64,000 bases of DNA from Pseudomaricurvus sp033283175 (GTDB lineage: Bacteria > Pseudomonadota > Gammaproteobacteria > Pseudomonadales > Cellvibrionaceae). The DNA lies in assembly GCA_033283175.1 (NCBI GenBank), contig JAWMQM010000002.1, forward strand, positions 1,201,206-1,265,205. The letters run 5' to 3'. Shown in pieces: positions 1 through 11,374 of the stretch. A program made the translations under genes and the position numbers. Position 1 is the first letter of the stretch. Each line of letters starts with the position of its first letter. The notes beneath the pieces were generated by a model that worked only from the letters and a program-made list of their open reading frames with translations, was not told the origin of the DNA and did not search any database.

Positions 1-3000
1 GCACCGGATCCAGCGGGATGTGGTTGTTGAACAGCTGGTTCTGGCCCGGCACCAGTACATTGTCCAGAGCCAGGTGCAGATAGTAGGTAGTACCGGCAGT
101 GCCCGCTCCCACAGAGGTGGGCGGAGCTGACGCAGGTGCGACCACCTCACAGATATTGGGCGTACTGCTGACGGCATCGTTACCACTGCCAAGACAGGAC
201 GGCACATCAAACGCCGCACTGGTGGCGTCGTTGGCCGGTGCAATCAGCTGTGACACACCACTTTCATAAGTACTGGACGGCGGTGTCACCTCCAACAGGT
301 AAGTGTTGGTGGTTGGACAGGCCGGATCGTTGAAGTTGATGTCGAAGCGATAGAAGCCCTCACCGGCAACTACCTGCCCCTGTTGTACCGAGTCGTCAAA
401 ACAACTGCCTGGCAGAGCCTGCAGACTGCCGGCGTCCAGCATGCGCACTGTGGCACCGCTGACTGGCAGGCGGGTTACAGCGTCATACACTACACCGTTA
501 GGGACAATCGGCAGGTTGAGGTTGGTCAGCACATCATTGCCGGCCACCACAATCAGGTTGATTTCCTGCAGTTGGTCGTCGAATGGTGAGTCAGCCACAC
601 CCAGCTTGGCGGTGTTGGCACCTGCCGCCGGTGCCGTAAAGCGCACACTGTAGGTGGCGGAGCTGGTGTCATTGGGCGGTACCGCAACAAAGGCGTACTG
701 GCCACTGCCATCGGTCTGTGTGGTGGCCACCAGTGTGGTGTTGCGGTAGAGGGCAACATCCCAGCCGGCCAGCAGGGTTTCATTGGCGTCGGCCTGCTGG
801 TTGTCATCCAGATCACGCCAAACGGTACCGCCCAGCGTCGCCAGGGTACCCGGCGCTGCACCGATCACCACCGAGGCACTGGCCTGGTCAGTCTGTGTGC
901 CCACATTCCAGGAGAGGTCGGTAATGTTGGTGAGTGTGGTACCACTGGTCAGGTTAGTGTCGATCACCGCCTGGAAACGCAACACGGTGGTTTGGCCACT
1001 GCCCAGTGCACCATAGGTCGCACCATACTGCCCGGTGATGGTAGTGCCGCTGACGCTGACGCCGGCGGTGTTACCGTCGAGGCGACCAGAACCGGTGACG
1101 TAAATCAGGTCACCGACCACCGGCAGGTCCATGTTACTCACCAGCTGCACATCGGTGGCGTCGGTGTTGGCGCTATTGGTAACCGTGACCACAAACTCCA
1201 GCGTATCGCCGGGCATGATCACGCCACCATTGATGTCGAACACCTCCTCGATCACCGTCAGCAGCTGGGCAGCACCCACTACGATGTCGGTGGGCTGGTC
1301 ACCGTTACTGTCGATACCGTCGGCATCGGTAGGCTCATCGTTTTGGGAGTCGCTGCTCACCACGCCCTGGTTACGAATGACATCCCCAGGAGCTGCGGTG
1401 GCCGCCACGGTCACATCAAAGGTGACGGTCGCGCTGGCACCAGCGGCAATAACACCGGCAGCGGCACCACTGGATTGAATGGTAATGCCAGCGGCCAATG
1501 GCGAAATGCCGCCATCAGGCTGACCAACGCCAGTGCCGTTCAGGGTCACCGTGTTAGCCACGTAATCCGCATTGACTGGTACATTGTCCTGCAGGGATAC
1601 GCCGGTGGCATCAACGTTACCGCTGTTGCTCACGACGATGGTGTACTGCAGGCGGTCGCCGGGATCGGCCTGGCCATTGCCATTGACGTCCTGGGTAATG
1701 GCCACAGTCTTGAGGGCATCCAGCAACGGCGAATCACCCACCACATCGACAGTTGGGTCATCAGCGGTAGTGGTGGATGGATCGTCTGACGGCGTTTCGG
1801 TAATGGTACTGCCGCTGGAGCCCGCGCCGTTCACAAAGCCCTGGTTGGAGATCACGGTACCGTCGAGCACACCCGCATTCACGGTCACGTCGAAAGTAAT
1901 CGTGGCCGTGTAGCTGGCGTTGCCGGTACTGTCTGCCGGTACCAGGCCAGCGGTGGCATCGGCCGGGGTATTGATCGACATGCCGTCCCGCAGAGGAGAT
2001 ACGCCCGCGGAGGCATCAGCAACCGCCACACCATTGAGGGTGGTGGTGCCCGCCACATACGTGGTGTAGGTGGGCACCAGATCCCGCAGGGTGACACCGG
2101 TGGCGTTCTCGGTTCCGTTATTGCGCACGGTAATGGTGTAGCGCAGGGTATCGCCGGGTTGCAGGTCCGCCGGATCGCCGGTGAGGTCTTCGGAGATCTT
2201 CTCCACCACCAGGTCGGCCGCCGAATCAATCAGCGTAGAAGTGGTATTGGTCGCCGTCTGCGCCAGGTTGTCGGCACTGAGCAGCGCAGTGTTCAGCACC
2301 GTGGTACCGCTGTCGATCACCGCAGCCAGCTGGGCCGTAAACACAACCGTGAGCACATCCTCGCCGGAAGCGTCACCCTGGGGCGCCAGGGTAATACCGG
2401 AAAGGCTGACCAGACCGGTACCGTTGGCACCACCGTTCGCCACACTGGCATCGGTATAACTGGAGACAGAGACACTGTCGATCACCAGCGTGCCCGGCAC
2501 AAAGTACGCATCCAGCTCATCAATCAACGACACACCTGTAACCGGAATCAGGCTGTCGTTGGCGATGCTGATGGTGTAGCGCAGGGTATCCCCCGGTGAA
2601 GCATTATCACCCGGATTCTGGCCTGTAGTGTCGTTGATAACCGACTTGCCGTAGGTTATCGCCAGCTGTGTGATGATGCTCGAAGAGGCCGTCGTACAAT
2701 AGTCGTTCGGCTCATTTGGACAGTCGGAACCATTGCGCTCAAACACGCTGGTGTTGTCTTCGTTCTGGCTGGTCCACTCAACGGACACATCGTTGGTCAG
2801 GGTCTGCCCTGGCTGCGCTGAAGTTTCTACCCGCGTCTGATACTGCAAGGTAACAGCAGTGCCTTCGGCCACATCAATATCGCTGCCATAAGCGAGACTC
2901 CAGAGCAGGGTCTGGGCCACCGATGAGCCATCCCCGTTCACCAACGGCTCGTTAATGGAACCCGCGCTGATAGAGCTGCTACCGGCAATATAGACCTGCC

Positions 3001-6000
3001 CCAGGCTGAGGCTGTCATTGATCAGCAGGTCAAAGGCGTCGGCGAAGTTATCGCCGGCAACTCCACCACTGGCGGTAACGGTGACGGTGTAGTGCAGAAT
3101 ATCGCCAGGGGCCGGCGCGATCCCCGGGCTACTGTTATTCACCACGCTCTTGGCTGCCACCAGTTCAGGCTCGATGATGGTCAACAGTCCACTTTGCCCA
3201 CCGGTTACCGCACCCGCAGGCATCCCGTCAAAGGTATAGGACGCGCTGTTGGTGAAGCTGTTACCGGCATTGGCATCGGTGTTATTGGCCACACGGGTGG
3301 TCAAGGTAATGGTGACCTGTTCACCCGCCGGAATGGAACCCACGCCCAGGATGACATCCTGTCCCGAGGTGTTGTTGGTCAGGGTCACGGAATTGCTGCC
3401 ACTGTCCACCGCGGTGGCGCTGACAAACTCCAGTGCGTTGTTCAGGGTGCCATTGACCCAGACGTTATCCAGCTGGCCATTGACCGCCGAACCGGGCAGT
3501 GTGATTTCGTAAATAACCTCGTCACCGATGGTGGCTTCGGCCGGTGTGATCAGGCTCTTGGTGAGTGGCGTAACCGTATACTGGTTGGTCATGTAGAAAC
3601 TCACAGGACCCAGGGCCGCGTACTGCTGGCCACTGGCCGCTGGCAGCGACCAGTACTCATCCAGAGTGGCGCTATTGCTCCAGACCTGATTGAGACCGAA
3701 GTCGGTGTAAAAGCCGATATCGTAGTCAACGGTGACACACTGGCCCGGGTTAACCGGAACATTGAGCAACACGGAAAGGTTGCCGCCGCGAGTGACGGGC
3801 GGTGTATAGACGTAGTCTGCGGCGCTGAGCACGGTGCCATCCACACGGACCACCGGCGCGGTCATACTGCCCTCATCCAGCTGGGTGGGCAGGTCATCAC
3901 TCAGCAACACACTGTAAGCCGGTGCCAGGCCGCTGGTATTACAGGAGGCCAGGCGGAACTGCATAACATCGCTGGTGACATCCACATTCAGTGGCGCCCC
4001 CATGGTGCCCGTGCGACCGAGACGATCGGTTTTGCTGAGGCTGTCCATCAGCGGTTGCCACAGCGTGATCGTCGCTTCACTTTCGAGCCGCGTTGGATCA
4101 ACAACCGGACTGCCACTGCCATCGGTGTACGCGAGCGTGGCCGTGTTGGTCAGCGTTGTGGTGGGCGTATGGGGAATACCGGCGTTGGGCAGTACCCGGG
4201 CCCGATACTCGATGGTGAGGGTATCGATCTGTGTGCCGTCGTTACTGGCGGTGTTGGTGATATCGCCAAAATCCCAGGTCAGGGTGCCAGTGGCACCAGC
4301 GCCGGGCCCGGTTGGTCCCGTATAGCTGAAGTTACCGCCGGCTGACTGGGTGATACCCACCAGCGAATCAAACTCCATACCATTGGGAAGAACATCGGTA
4401 ACGGTGACATTGTCGGTGCTGCCTTCCGCCAGGTTGATGGCCAGCTGGTAAGTGACGGTGTCGCCCACACGAACCGTGGCATCCACTGCGGTACTGAGGC
4501 TATCGACGTAGCTGTCGGAGACCACGCTCTTTGTCAGGCTGTTACTGTCCGCAACCGTAATACTGGCAGTGTCGCCGGCACAGTAGTCATTGGGCGCAGT
4601 GGTGGTCGGGCACCCTGCCCCCGTACGCTCGAAGGCGCTGCTGTTGTCGAGGGAAGTCCAGTCTACCGCCACCGAATTAACCAAAGTGGCGTTGGTGCTG
4701 ACCAGAACCTGGGCCTGATAGGTAATCACCAACTGACTGTTGGCCGGCAGGTCCAGTGTGCCGTCACCATTATCGCGGCCCCACACCAGTGGACCGGCGG
4801 GAGCACCGGCAGGTGTTGAGGTAAAGCTGACGGGACTGCTACCTGCACCACTGATAATTGTGGCCGTTGGGGTGAAACCGCTGAAGAAAGCCAGCTCCGG
4901 CGGCAATGTATCAACCACATTGATGTCGTAGGCGGTGGAAGTGCCGCTATTGTCTATGCGTACGCTGTACTCAATCAGACTGCCACCCACAACCGGTGTT
5001 GAGAGCGCGTTAGCTGTTTTGATAACGCTGATATCGGGTTCAATAACAGTCATCACACCGGTAGTGCTACTACCACCGTCAATCACACTCACCGGATCAC
5101 TATCAATCTGGTTGTAGCTGTAGGAGGCTGTGTTGGTAAAGGTTTGGCCAATGCTATTGCCGGTGGTGTTATCCAGGCGCAGGGTAATACCCACCTGAAT
5201 CTGCTCACCCGCCGGAATTTCAATACCGGAAGAAGTGTCTTCAATGACCAGAGTGGATCCTGAGCCAGTGTTTACCGGAGTCCAGGTCTGGGATCCGGAC
5301 AGTTTCACCGCACCAACGAAGGTGACATCCACACCCAGAACGCTGAGGTCATCGGTGATGATCACATCGTGCAACGCTGTCGCTGCCGGATCCTGGGGAA
5401 TAGTAATGGTGTAGGTAAACTCCTGGCCGATGGTCACTGTAGGATCGGCGGGGTTCTGCTTCAGGGGCGCTCCAGGCGTCAGGGAGTTAAGAGGCAGACG
5501 TGCAGTGTTACTGGGACCGTACTCCTCCCGCTCGCTGGCGACGGCTTGGGCCGGAATCGCGTCATCATCAAAGGAGTAGTAGAGAGTCGCAGTAACCGCG
5601 TTCTCCAGTGTCAGGCCGGGGCCAAGGTTGTTATCTGCGTTGACGGTGTACACCAGACGCAGGGTTTCACCGGCGGGAATGGTGTAGGCATCGGCAGCAC
5701 CACTGTCCAGGTTCCAGGTGGCAATACCGGTGGTTGAATCGTAAGACGGTACCAATAGCGGCAGGCTGGTGCCGGCATTAACCAGCGTCATACTGGTGGT
5801 AGTCACCCCGCCCTGACGCAGACCTACCGGCAATACGTCTTCCACCACGGTGTCGTAGGCTGGTGCGGTACCGCCGTTAACGACGTCAACAGTGAAGGTA
5901 ATGGCCTCACCCGCTTCGATCAGGGTATCACCATTGGCCGGCGCTGCCGTCTTGGTCACGCTCAGGCTGGGCTGCAACAGGGTAATGCTTTCACTGTCTG

Positions 6001-9000
6001 ACTGGCTGCCAGGAACGGTGGCGGTGTCATAGGTCAGTGTGGCGCTGTTATCCAGGGTGATGCTGTTAACCTGCGGGTGCACATCGTTATTCATCACCTG
6101 GGCGCGGTAGACAATAACAAATTCGTCGTTGGCGGGATTGTTATCGCCAAGGTTGGTGATATTACCCAGGGTCCAGGTCACCGTGCTGTCACCGGTAGCC
6201 GGGTCGCCAGAGGTAACCGGGGTATTGATCGGCGAGTGACTGAAGGGTGCTGCGGCAGCGTAGGATGGACCTGAGGTGACACCATTGATGCTCACCACGC
6301 CATCGAATTGCAGGCCCTGTTGCAGGACATCTTCCAGCACCAGATTGGTGTGCTGGCCTTCGTCCAGGTGAAGACGCAACTCGTACTCCACCATATCACC
6401 CACACGCACATTGGCATCACCGCTGCCGAAGGTATCGCTCAGGCGGGTTTTGGTCAGTGTGGTGTTGTCCAGCGTGGTCAGGGGCGGAGCGGTTGCGGGC
6501 CCGTCCACATAATCATTCACTGCGGGCGACTGGGTACCAGTGCGCTCATCGGCACTTACCCCATCAAGACCGGTCCATTGCACTACCGCACTGTTGGTAA
6601 GGCTCTGCCCTGCCTGCACAGAATCCAGCACCCGCACCTGGTAGGTGAGTGTGACGACCGTGCCTTCAGCCACATCAATATCGGCACTGCCATCGCCAAG
6701 ACTCCAGGTAAGGGTCTGGGCGGTGGATACGCCGTCGCCAATGACAGCAGGGTCGGTGACGCTACCCACATCCACCGCTGACGAACCGGTGACATACTCC
6801 AGCCCCAGGCTCAGTGAGTCGTCCACCTGCAGATCGAAGGCATCGGAGAAGTTGTCCGCCGCCACGCCACCACTGGCGGTAAAGGTGACGGTGTAGGTGA
6901 GGATGTCACCGGCGTTGGGCGCGGTCATGGGTGCAACTGATTTGGCAATCACCAACTCTGGCTCGACGATGGTGACAGTGTCGGCAGCGGTCGCCTGAGT
7001 CTGGGTGGGATCGCTCATACCGGTGTAGGTATAAGCCGCCGTATTGGCGACCACATGACCGGCCGTGGCAAAGTTGTTATTCGCCACCTGCGTGGTCAGG
7101 GTAATGGTGACCTGTTCACCCGCCGGAATGCTGGCGATGGCCAGGCTCACATTCTGGCCGCTGATGGATTCGGTCAGCGTCACCGGGTTGGTACCACTGT
7201 CGACGGCAGAGGCACTGACATACTGCAGTGCATCGTCCAGCTGATCGGTCACCACCACACTATCAAGGGCTACGTTGACCGGGGTTGCGGGTACAGTAAT
7301 CTGGTAGCTGACCACTTCGCCGACAGTCGCCTCGGCACCTGTCGTCTGCAATTTTGCCAGGGGCTCTACCGTCACCAGGTTGGTCATCCAGACCTGGGCG
7401 ATATCGGTTGGCGTATAGCTGCGCCCGGTTTCCGAAAGCGGCAGCGACAGGTATTGGGTCAGGGAGGCCTCGTTGCTCCAGGTACTCTGTGTCGTCAGAT
7501 CCGAATGGAAACCGATATCGTAGGTGATGGTGACACACTCGCCGGCAGGCACGGGCGCTGTGTCCAGCAGCTCAAACTGCATAGTCCCGCCGCGGGGAGC
7601 GGGTGTCAGGGTGTAATCAGCAGGATCAAGTGCGGTTTCGCTACCGGAGGGCCCGATGGCGACGACCGGTGGCGTGGTGGTGAGATCGGTTTCATCCAGT
7701 TCGGAGGCCAGCAGATCTGTAAGAATTACGCCATAGGCAGGCGCCCCACCCACGTTACAGGACTGCAGGCGGAAGCTCATCACATCACTGACGATGTTGA
7801 CCTCATAGGGGTCAGCGTTGGTACCTGTGCCAGTGCGGGAGGCGGCAAGGTCATCCACCTTGGTGATGGCGCTCATCTGTGGCTGCAGCACGTCAATGGT
7901 GGCGGTAGCCGTCAAAGCCGGATTGGCAGGGTCGTAGCCGGTATAGGTAACCGATGCGCTGTTCTGCAGGGATTGCGGGGTTGTGGTATCGATACCACCG
8001 GAGGCCTGGTCGACAACCACACGGGCTACGTAACGGATGGTCAATGGATCGGTGACGCCGTCGTTAACGGGGTTGGTGATATCCGTAAAAGTCCAAGTCA
8101 ACACATCCGGGTCAGCATCCGTCGCGCCTGCCTGTAAATTAAAGGCCTCAGGCGCATAAACAAACGCTGTGCCACCGGTTTCGATGGTGTAACTGACGTA
8201 CTCCATGCCGGGTGGCAATTGATCGGTGACAACCACGTTGGATGTGGTGCTCTCTTCCAGATTCAGTACCAGGTCATAGGTAACCGTGTCGCCCACGCGC
8301 ACCACCGCATTGCCGGTACTGGCTGGAGTTTCGGCGTAGGAGTCGTCAAACACCAGCTTCGCCAGCGAGGTGTTGTCCTGGGTAGTAACCGATTCACTGA
8401 CCGGGCCGGAACAGTAGTCGTCCGGGTCACTGAATGTGGGACAGCCAGCGCCGCTGCGCTCTCCCGTAACAACACCGTCCAGTGAGGTCCAGTCAGCCCA
8501 GACGCTGTTCACCGATGGGGAGGCCGACGCCGTGTTCACTACCACGCGGTAAGTTAAAACCAACTCGCCATTTGCCGGCACATCAAGCGATTCATCGCCA
8601 TTAATGCGCCCCCAGATCAATGAGCCGTCACCCGGCTCCAGCGGTGACGCCACAAAACCCGCCGGCTGCACCGTGTTGATGAACAGGGTTGGGGTGAAGC
8701 TGGTATCCAGTGAAAATTCAGCGGGCAGAAAGTCGGTGATATTGACATCAAAAGCGGTAACGGTATTGCTGCTGTTCTGCCAGGTCACCACATATTCCAG
8801 AACGTTGCCAATGACCGCAGGCGCACCGGGCGCAGAGACATTGCTGACTGTCTTGATACCGGCCAACAGCGGCTCGACCACTGTCATTGGATCGGTGGTG
8901 TCCGGCGACGTGGTCAGTTGGGTACCACCGTTGCTCCGGGCATAGGAGTAGTACGCGGTATTGGTAAAGCCCGGCGCCCCTTCGTAGTTCAGGGTCGCGT

Positions 9001-11374
9001 CATTGCGCACTTGCACGGTCAGGGTAACCGTGGCTGTTTCACCGGCGGGGATATCGAAGGCGTTGGTGGTTTCCACCAATTCCAGATCATTGTCGGCACC
9101 TGCACCCAGGTCCACCAGCGTATAGTTAGTGGCGCCTACTTGAGCAGACGCACTGATAAATTCAAGGTTTGCCGGCAGCGTATCGTAAATCCGGACATCG
9201 TAGAGCGTTGCGGCTACAGATGCAGACGGAATGGTAATGGTGTAATCGAAAGTCTCCCCGACCACCACGTTGGTAGTAGCGGGATTTTCTTTCACCAGGT
9301 CCGGGGGGACCACAATAGTGACGACGGTTTCGTCTTCGTCACCGGTAACGTCCGGTTGCGCAACGCCATTTACAAAAGGGTCATCACTCAGATAAGGCCC
9401 CGGGACGCTGATACCACTGGCTGTCAAAGTCGCCTGGTTTACAACCGTATCACCGTTCAGCAAACCACTTGCCAGGGTTGCATCAAACTCGACAATCAGG
9501 TCGTGCATCACCGGCAATTCCAAGGGCACACCACCCTGACCTTGCACCGTCAGCAAACCACCGCTGAAGGTACACTCAGGCAATACTGTCGGTGCTACCC
9601 CCACAATTTCACAACGGGATGCTGTGGTTGGTAGTGTTGCAAACTGCCCGCCGGGAAGCGTGTCAGTGATAACGATACTGGTGATGGTTTCGTCTACGTT
9701 AAACAGACGGATGGTATAGTGCAGCTGCTCTCCCGGCACTGCGGTGACCGCTGGATAAGCACCGGTATTAACGTTCTCTACAGTCTTCTCGAAATAGAAA
9801 CCGGACAGCGCAACAGTAACAACCTCGTTATCTTCATGGTCGGTTGTTCCCGGTGTACCGGTGGTCAGGTTACGGGTGATTTCGATACGGCCGGTAACGC
9901 TGCTGTCGGCATTGTACCAGTTTGTGGCTGCGGCGATATTATCCAGATCACCAGTGGGCAGCGGCAGCGGATCCGTCAGAATGTCGTAATCCAGCTGAGT
10001 GTCAAAAGTGATAACCAAATGTTCATTGGGTTGCAGAGAACCGCCGGCATCGGTCATCTCCAGGCTCAACTGGCAGGTGGTTGCCGGATTACCGGTCGAA
10101 TCGTTCCAGTTCAGGGTGTAGTCGGTTACCGCTGTCAACGAGCGCACCAGTGAGCCACCCGCATCGCGCACCTCCGCCTGAACCGATCCCGAAGGGTCTG
10201 CCCCGCAGAAGCCATAACCGGAGCCATCAGAGGTATCTTCCGGCAGTTGATCTACCACGGTTACATTCCAGGCTTCGCCACCACCAACGTTCTGCACGTC
10301 CAGCGTATAGGTAATAGTCTCAAGCCCGACAGACGGTGTGGTAGTCGACTTTGTCATCACCAAATTCGGAGCCACGATTACCATGGGCGGTGCGATACCT
10401 GCCTCACCTGGCAGAGGGTTAAAGAAGGTATCGGGGTTACCATCCCCGGTGGTGTCGATCTGGCGGGAGAACTCCCATTCCGCTTTGTTGACAAATATAG
10501 TACCCGCTGCATTAACCACTGGGTCATCGTCCAGTACCACAGTCACCTTGACAAAAAGCTGTTCATTGGCGGCTGTATTGGGGAGGAGAATATCCAGGAA
10601 TTTGGCTGTGCTGTTGTCCGTCCAGCCAGCAGTGATTGGATTGCCCGACGAGTCTTCAACCGTCACTCCCAGCAGGGTCATCTCCGCTCCGGTAGCCGTA
10701 GCCGTCAGGTCATCCCAGACGTGGATATTGCCCAGCGGGTTAGGTGAGCCCTGACTGGGGTCACCAACCGCCTGGCAGGATTCAGCAGTAGGGTTTTCGT
10801 TACAGTATTCACTGAAACCCGGTACAAACATGATCGGAATGCGCAGCGTGTAGGTAAAAGGTACGCCCACCCGCGCAGTGGCCGCCGGACTCTGCTTGTC
10901 AATCTTTTCAACCGGAATAAAGAAGTCCTGGCAGTTACTGCTAACGTTCGGAAATTCAGTACCGTTCACCGCCCACAACGCTACGAAGTCAAGGTTATTT
11001 CCGCAGGACATATTCTTTAGAGAATACACGTTATCAAAAATAATTAACGAGCCCTCGATAGTATCCGGGAAACTAAGATTCCAAGGTAGAGGGTTTGAAG
11101 AAGTGAAGTTTCGAATGGTACAAGGGGCATCCAAAGCTAACTGACCAAAGTTAGTCAGGTCCGCCGGCAGATTCGCACCATCAATCAAGTTTGCGCCGGG
11201 ACGGTCCGGATCCGGCCCCCAATCCGCACTACAGGCATCGTATTTGGCGGCCTGGGCGACACCAGCCATGCCCAGCAACAGTAGAACAACTAAGCCTCGC
11301 ATCCAGCCGGACAGCCCTCGGGACTTGGCAGGAGCGGAGCGTTCAATAGTGGTTTGCTTGAAATTCACAGACAT
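1..11374 (-). CDS. Giant secreted DUF11-repeat surface protein (3' end outside window)
   Basis: The frame is open from ATG 11374 to the left edge, about 3,790 residues without a stop, so the C-terminus is missing. Residues 1-42 look like a signal peptide: a basic start, a hydrophobic run (GLVVLLLLGMAGVAQA) and an AQA cleavage site. A Cys-containing N-terminal domain follows. Next come many beta-sandwich units of roughly 120-160 residues with the DUF11/B_ant_repeat signature (NTA.Y, V.V.D.LP, V.Y.VVV.N.G). The last part in the window (about 1-860) reads like SdrD_B or carboxypeptidase-regulatory domains (GGTVWRDLDDNQQADANETL). The family is large cell-surface or secreted proteins, often fimbria- or adhesin-like; the exact role is unknown. 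The Shine-Dalgarno is weak. The gene lies downstream of the TolQR/TPR operon in the same orientation, separated by a terminator and REP elements. Shadow ORFs in other frames were ignored. Confidence 0.85.
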   Translation of the reverse strand, partial: MSVNFKQTTIERSAPAKSRGLSGWMRGLVVLLLLGMAGVAQAAKYDACSADWGPDPDRPGANLIDGANLPADLTNFGQLALDAPCTIRNFTSSNPLPWNLSFPDTIEGSLIIFDNVYSLKNMSCGNNLDFVALWAVNGTEFPNVSSNCQDFFIPVEKIDKQSPAATARVGVPFTYTLRIPIMFVPGFSEYCNENPTAESCQAVGDPSQGSPNPLGNIHVWDDLTATATGAEMTLLGVTVEDSSGNPITAGWTDNSTAKFLDILLPNTAANEQLFVKVTVVLDDDPVVNAAGTIFVNKAEWEFSRQIDTTGDGNPDTFFNPLPGEAGIAPPMVIVAPNLVMTKSTTTPSVGLETITYTLDVQNVGGGEAWNVTVVDQLPEDTSDGSGYGFCGADPSGSVQAEVRDAGGSLVRSLTAVTDYTLNWNDSTGNPATTCQLSLEMTDAGGSLQPNEHLVITFDTQLDYDILTDPLPLPTGDLDNIAAATNWYNADSSVTGRIEITRNLTTGTPGTTDHEDNEVVTVALSGFYFEKTVENVNTGAYPAVTAVPGEQLHYTIRLFNVDETITSIVITDTLPGGQFATLPTTASRCEIVGVAPTVLPECTFSGGLLTVQGQGGVPLELPVMHDLIVEFDATLASGLLNGDTVVNQATLTASGISVPGPYLSDDPFVNGVAQPDVTGDEDETVVTIVVPPDLVKENPATTNVVVGETFDYTITIPSASVAATLYDVRIYDTLPANLEFISASAQVGATNYTLVDLGAGADNDLELVETTNAFDIPAGETATVTLTVQVRNDATLNYEGAPGFTNTAYYSYARSNGGTQLTTSPDTTDPMTVVEPLLAGIKTVSNVSAPGAPAVIGNVLEYVVTWQNSSNTVTAFDVNITDFLPAEFSLDTSFTPTLFINTVQPAGFVASPLEPGDGSLIWGRINGDESLDVPANGELVLTYRVVVNTASASPSVNSVWADWTSLDGVVTGERSGAGCPTFSDPDDYCSGPVSESVTTQDNTSLAKLVFDDSYAETPASTGNAVVRVGDTVTYDLVLNLEESTTSNVVVTDQLPPGMEYVSYTIETGGTAFVYAPEAFNLQAGATDADPDVLTWTFTDITNPVNDGVTDPLTIRYVARVVVDQASGGIDTTTPQSLQNSASVTYTGYDPANPALTATATIDVLQPQMSAITKVDDLAASRTGTGTNADPYEVNIVSDVMSFRLQSCNVGGAPAYGVILTDLLASELDETDLTTTPPVVAIGPSGSETALDPADYTLTPAPRGGTMQFELLDTAPVPAGECVTITYDIGFHSDLTTQSTWSNEASLTQYLSLPLSETGRSYTPTDIAQVWMTNLVTVEPLAKLQTTGAEATVGEVVSYQITVPATPVNVALDSVVVTDQLDDALQYVSASAVDSGTNPVTLTESISGQNVSLAIASIPAGEQVTITLTTQVANNNFATAGHVVANTAAYTYTGMSDPTQTQATAADTVTIVEPELVIAKSVAPMTAPNAGDILTYTVTFTASGGVAADNFSDAFDLQVDDSLSLGLEYVTGSSAVDVGSVTDPAVIGDGVSTAQTLTWSLGDGSADIDVAEGTVVTLTYQVRVLDSVQAGQSLTNSAVVQWTGLDGVSADERTGTQSPAVNDYVDGPATAPPLTTLDNTTLTKTRLSDTFGSGDANVRVGDMVEYELRLHLDEGQHTNLVLEDVLQQGLQFDGVVSINGVTSGPSYAAAAPFSHSPINTPVTSGDPATGDSTVTWTLGNITNLGDNNPANDEFVIVYRAQVMNNDVHPQVNSITLDNSATLTYDTATVPGSQSDSESITLLQPSLSVTKTAAPANGDTLIEAGEAITFTVDVVNGGTAPAYDTVVEDVLPVGLRQGGVTTTSMTLVNAGTSLPLLVPSYDSTTGIATWNLDSGAADAYTIPAGETLRLVYTVNADNNLGPGLTLENAVTATLYYSFDDDAIPAQAVASEREEYGPSNTARLPLNSLTPGAPLKQNPADPTVTIGQEFTYTITIPQDPAATALHDVIITDDLSVLGVDVTFVGAVKLSGSQTWTPVNTGSGSTLVIEDTSSGIEIPAGEQIQVGITLRLDNTTGNSIGQTFTNTASYSYNQIDSDPVSVIDGGSSTTGVMTVIEPDISVIKTANALSTPVVGGSLIEYSVRIDNSGTSTAYDINVVDTLPPELAFFSGFTPTATIISGAGSSPVSFTSTPAGAPAGPLVWGRDNGDGTLDLPANSQLVITYQAQVLVSTNATLVNSVAVDWTSLDNSSAFERTGAGCPTTTAPNDYCAGDTASITVADSNSLTKSVVSDSYVDSLSTAVDATVRVGDTVTYQLAINLAEGSTDNVTVTDVLPNGMEFDSLVGITQSAGGNFSYTGPTGPGAGATGTLTWDFGDITNTASNDGTQIDTLTIEYRARVLPNAGIPHTPTTTLTNTATLAYTDGSGSPVVDPTRLESEATITLWQPLMDSLSKTDRLGRTGTMGAPLNVDVTSDVMQFRLASCNTSGLAPAYSVLLSDDLPTQLDEGSMTAPVVRVDGTVLSAADYVYTPPVTRGGNLSVLLNVPVNPGQCVTVDYDIGFYTDFGLNQVWSNSATLDEYWSLPAASGQQYAALGPVSFYMTNQYTVTPLTKSLITPAEATIGDEVIYEITLPGSAVNGQLDNVWVNGTLNNALEFVSATAVDSGSNSVTLTNNTSGQDVILGVGSIPAGEQVTITLTTRVANNTDANAGNSFTNSASYTFDGMPAGAVTGGQSGLLTIIEPELVAAKSVVNNSSPGIAPAPGDILHYTVTVTASGGVAGDNFADAFDLLINDSLSLGQVYIAGSSSISAGSINEPLVNGDGSSVAQTLLWSLAYGSDIDVAEGTAVTLQYQTRVETSAQPGQTLTNDVSVEWTSQNEDNTSVFERNGSDCPNEPNDYCTTASSSIITQLAITYGKSVINDTTGQNPGDNASPGDTLRYTISIANDSLIPVTGVSLIDELDAYFVPGTLVIDSVSVSSYTDASVANGGANGTGLVSLSGITLAPQGDASGEDVLTVVFTAQLAAVIDSGTTVLNTALLSADNLAQTATNTTSTLIDSAADLVVEKISEDLTGDPADLQPGDTLRYTITVRNNGTENATGVTLRDLVPTYTTYVAGTTTLNGVAVADASAGVSPLRDGMSINTPADATAGLVPADSTGNASYTATITFDVTVNAGVLDGTVISNQGFVNGAGSSGSTITETPSDDPSTTTADDPTVDVVGDSPLLDALKTVAITQDVNGNGQADPGDRLQYTIVVSNSGNVDATGVSLQDNVPVNADYVANTVTLNGTGVGQPDGGISPLAAGITIQSSGAAAGVIAAGASATVTFDVTVAATAAPGDVIRNQGVVSSDSQNDEPTDADGIDSNGDQPTDIVVGAAQLLTVIEEVFDINGGVIMPGDTLEFVVTVTNSANTDATDVQLVSNMDLPVVGDLIYVTGSGRLDGNTAGVSVSGTTITGQYGATYGALGSGQTTVLRFQAVIDTNLTSGTTLTNITDLSWNVGTQTDQASASVVIGAAPGTLATLGGTVWRDLDDNQQADANETLLAGWDVALYRNTTLVATTQTDGSGQYAFVAVPPNDTSSATYSVRFTAPAAGANTAKLGVADSPFDDQLQEINLIVVAGNDVLTNLNLPIVPNGVVYDAVTRLPVSGATVRMLDAGSLQALPGSCFDDSVQQGQVVAGEGFYRFDINFNDPACPTTNTYLLEVTPPSSTYESGVSQLIAPANDATSAAFDVPSCLGSGNDAVSSTPNICEVVAPASAPPTSVGAGTAGTTYYLHLALDNVLVPGQNQLFNNHIPLDPV

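Noticed and set aside
992..1789. Long plus-strand ORFs across 383-10754 (also 3092-4345 and 7055-8137)
   Set aside because: They are antisense to the open DUF11 frame, have repetitive His/Gly-rich translations and no ribosome sites or domains.
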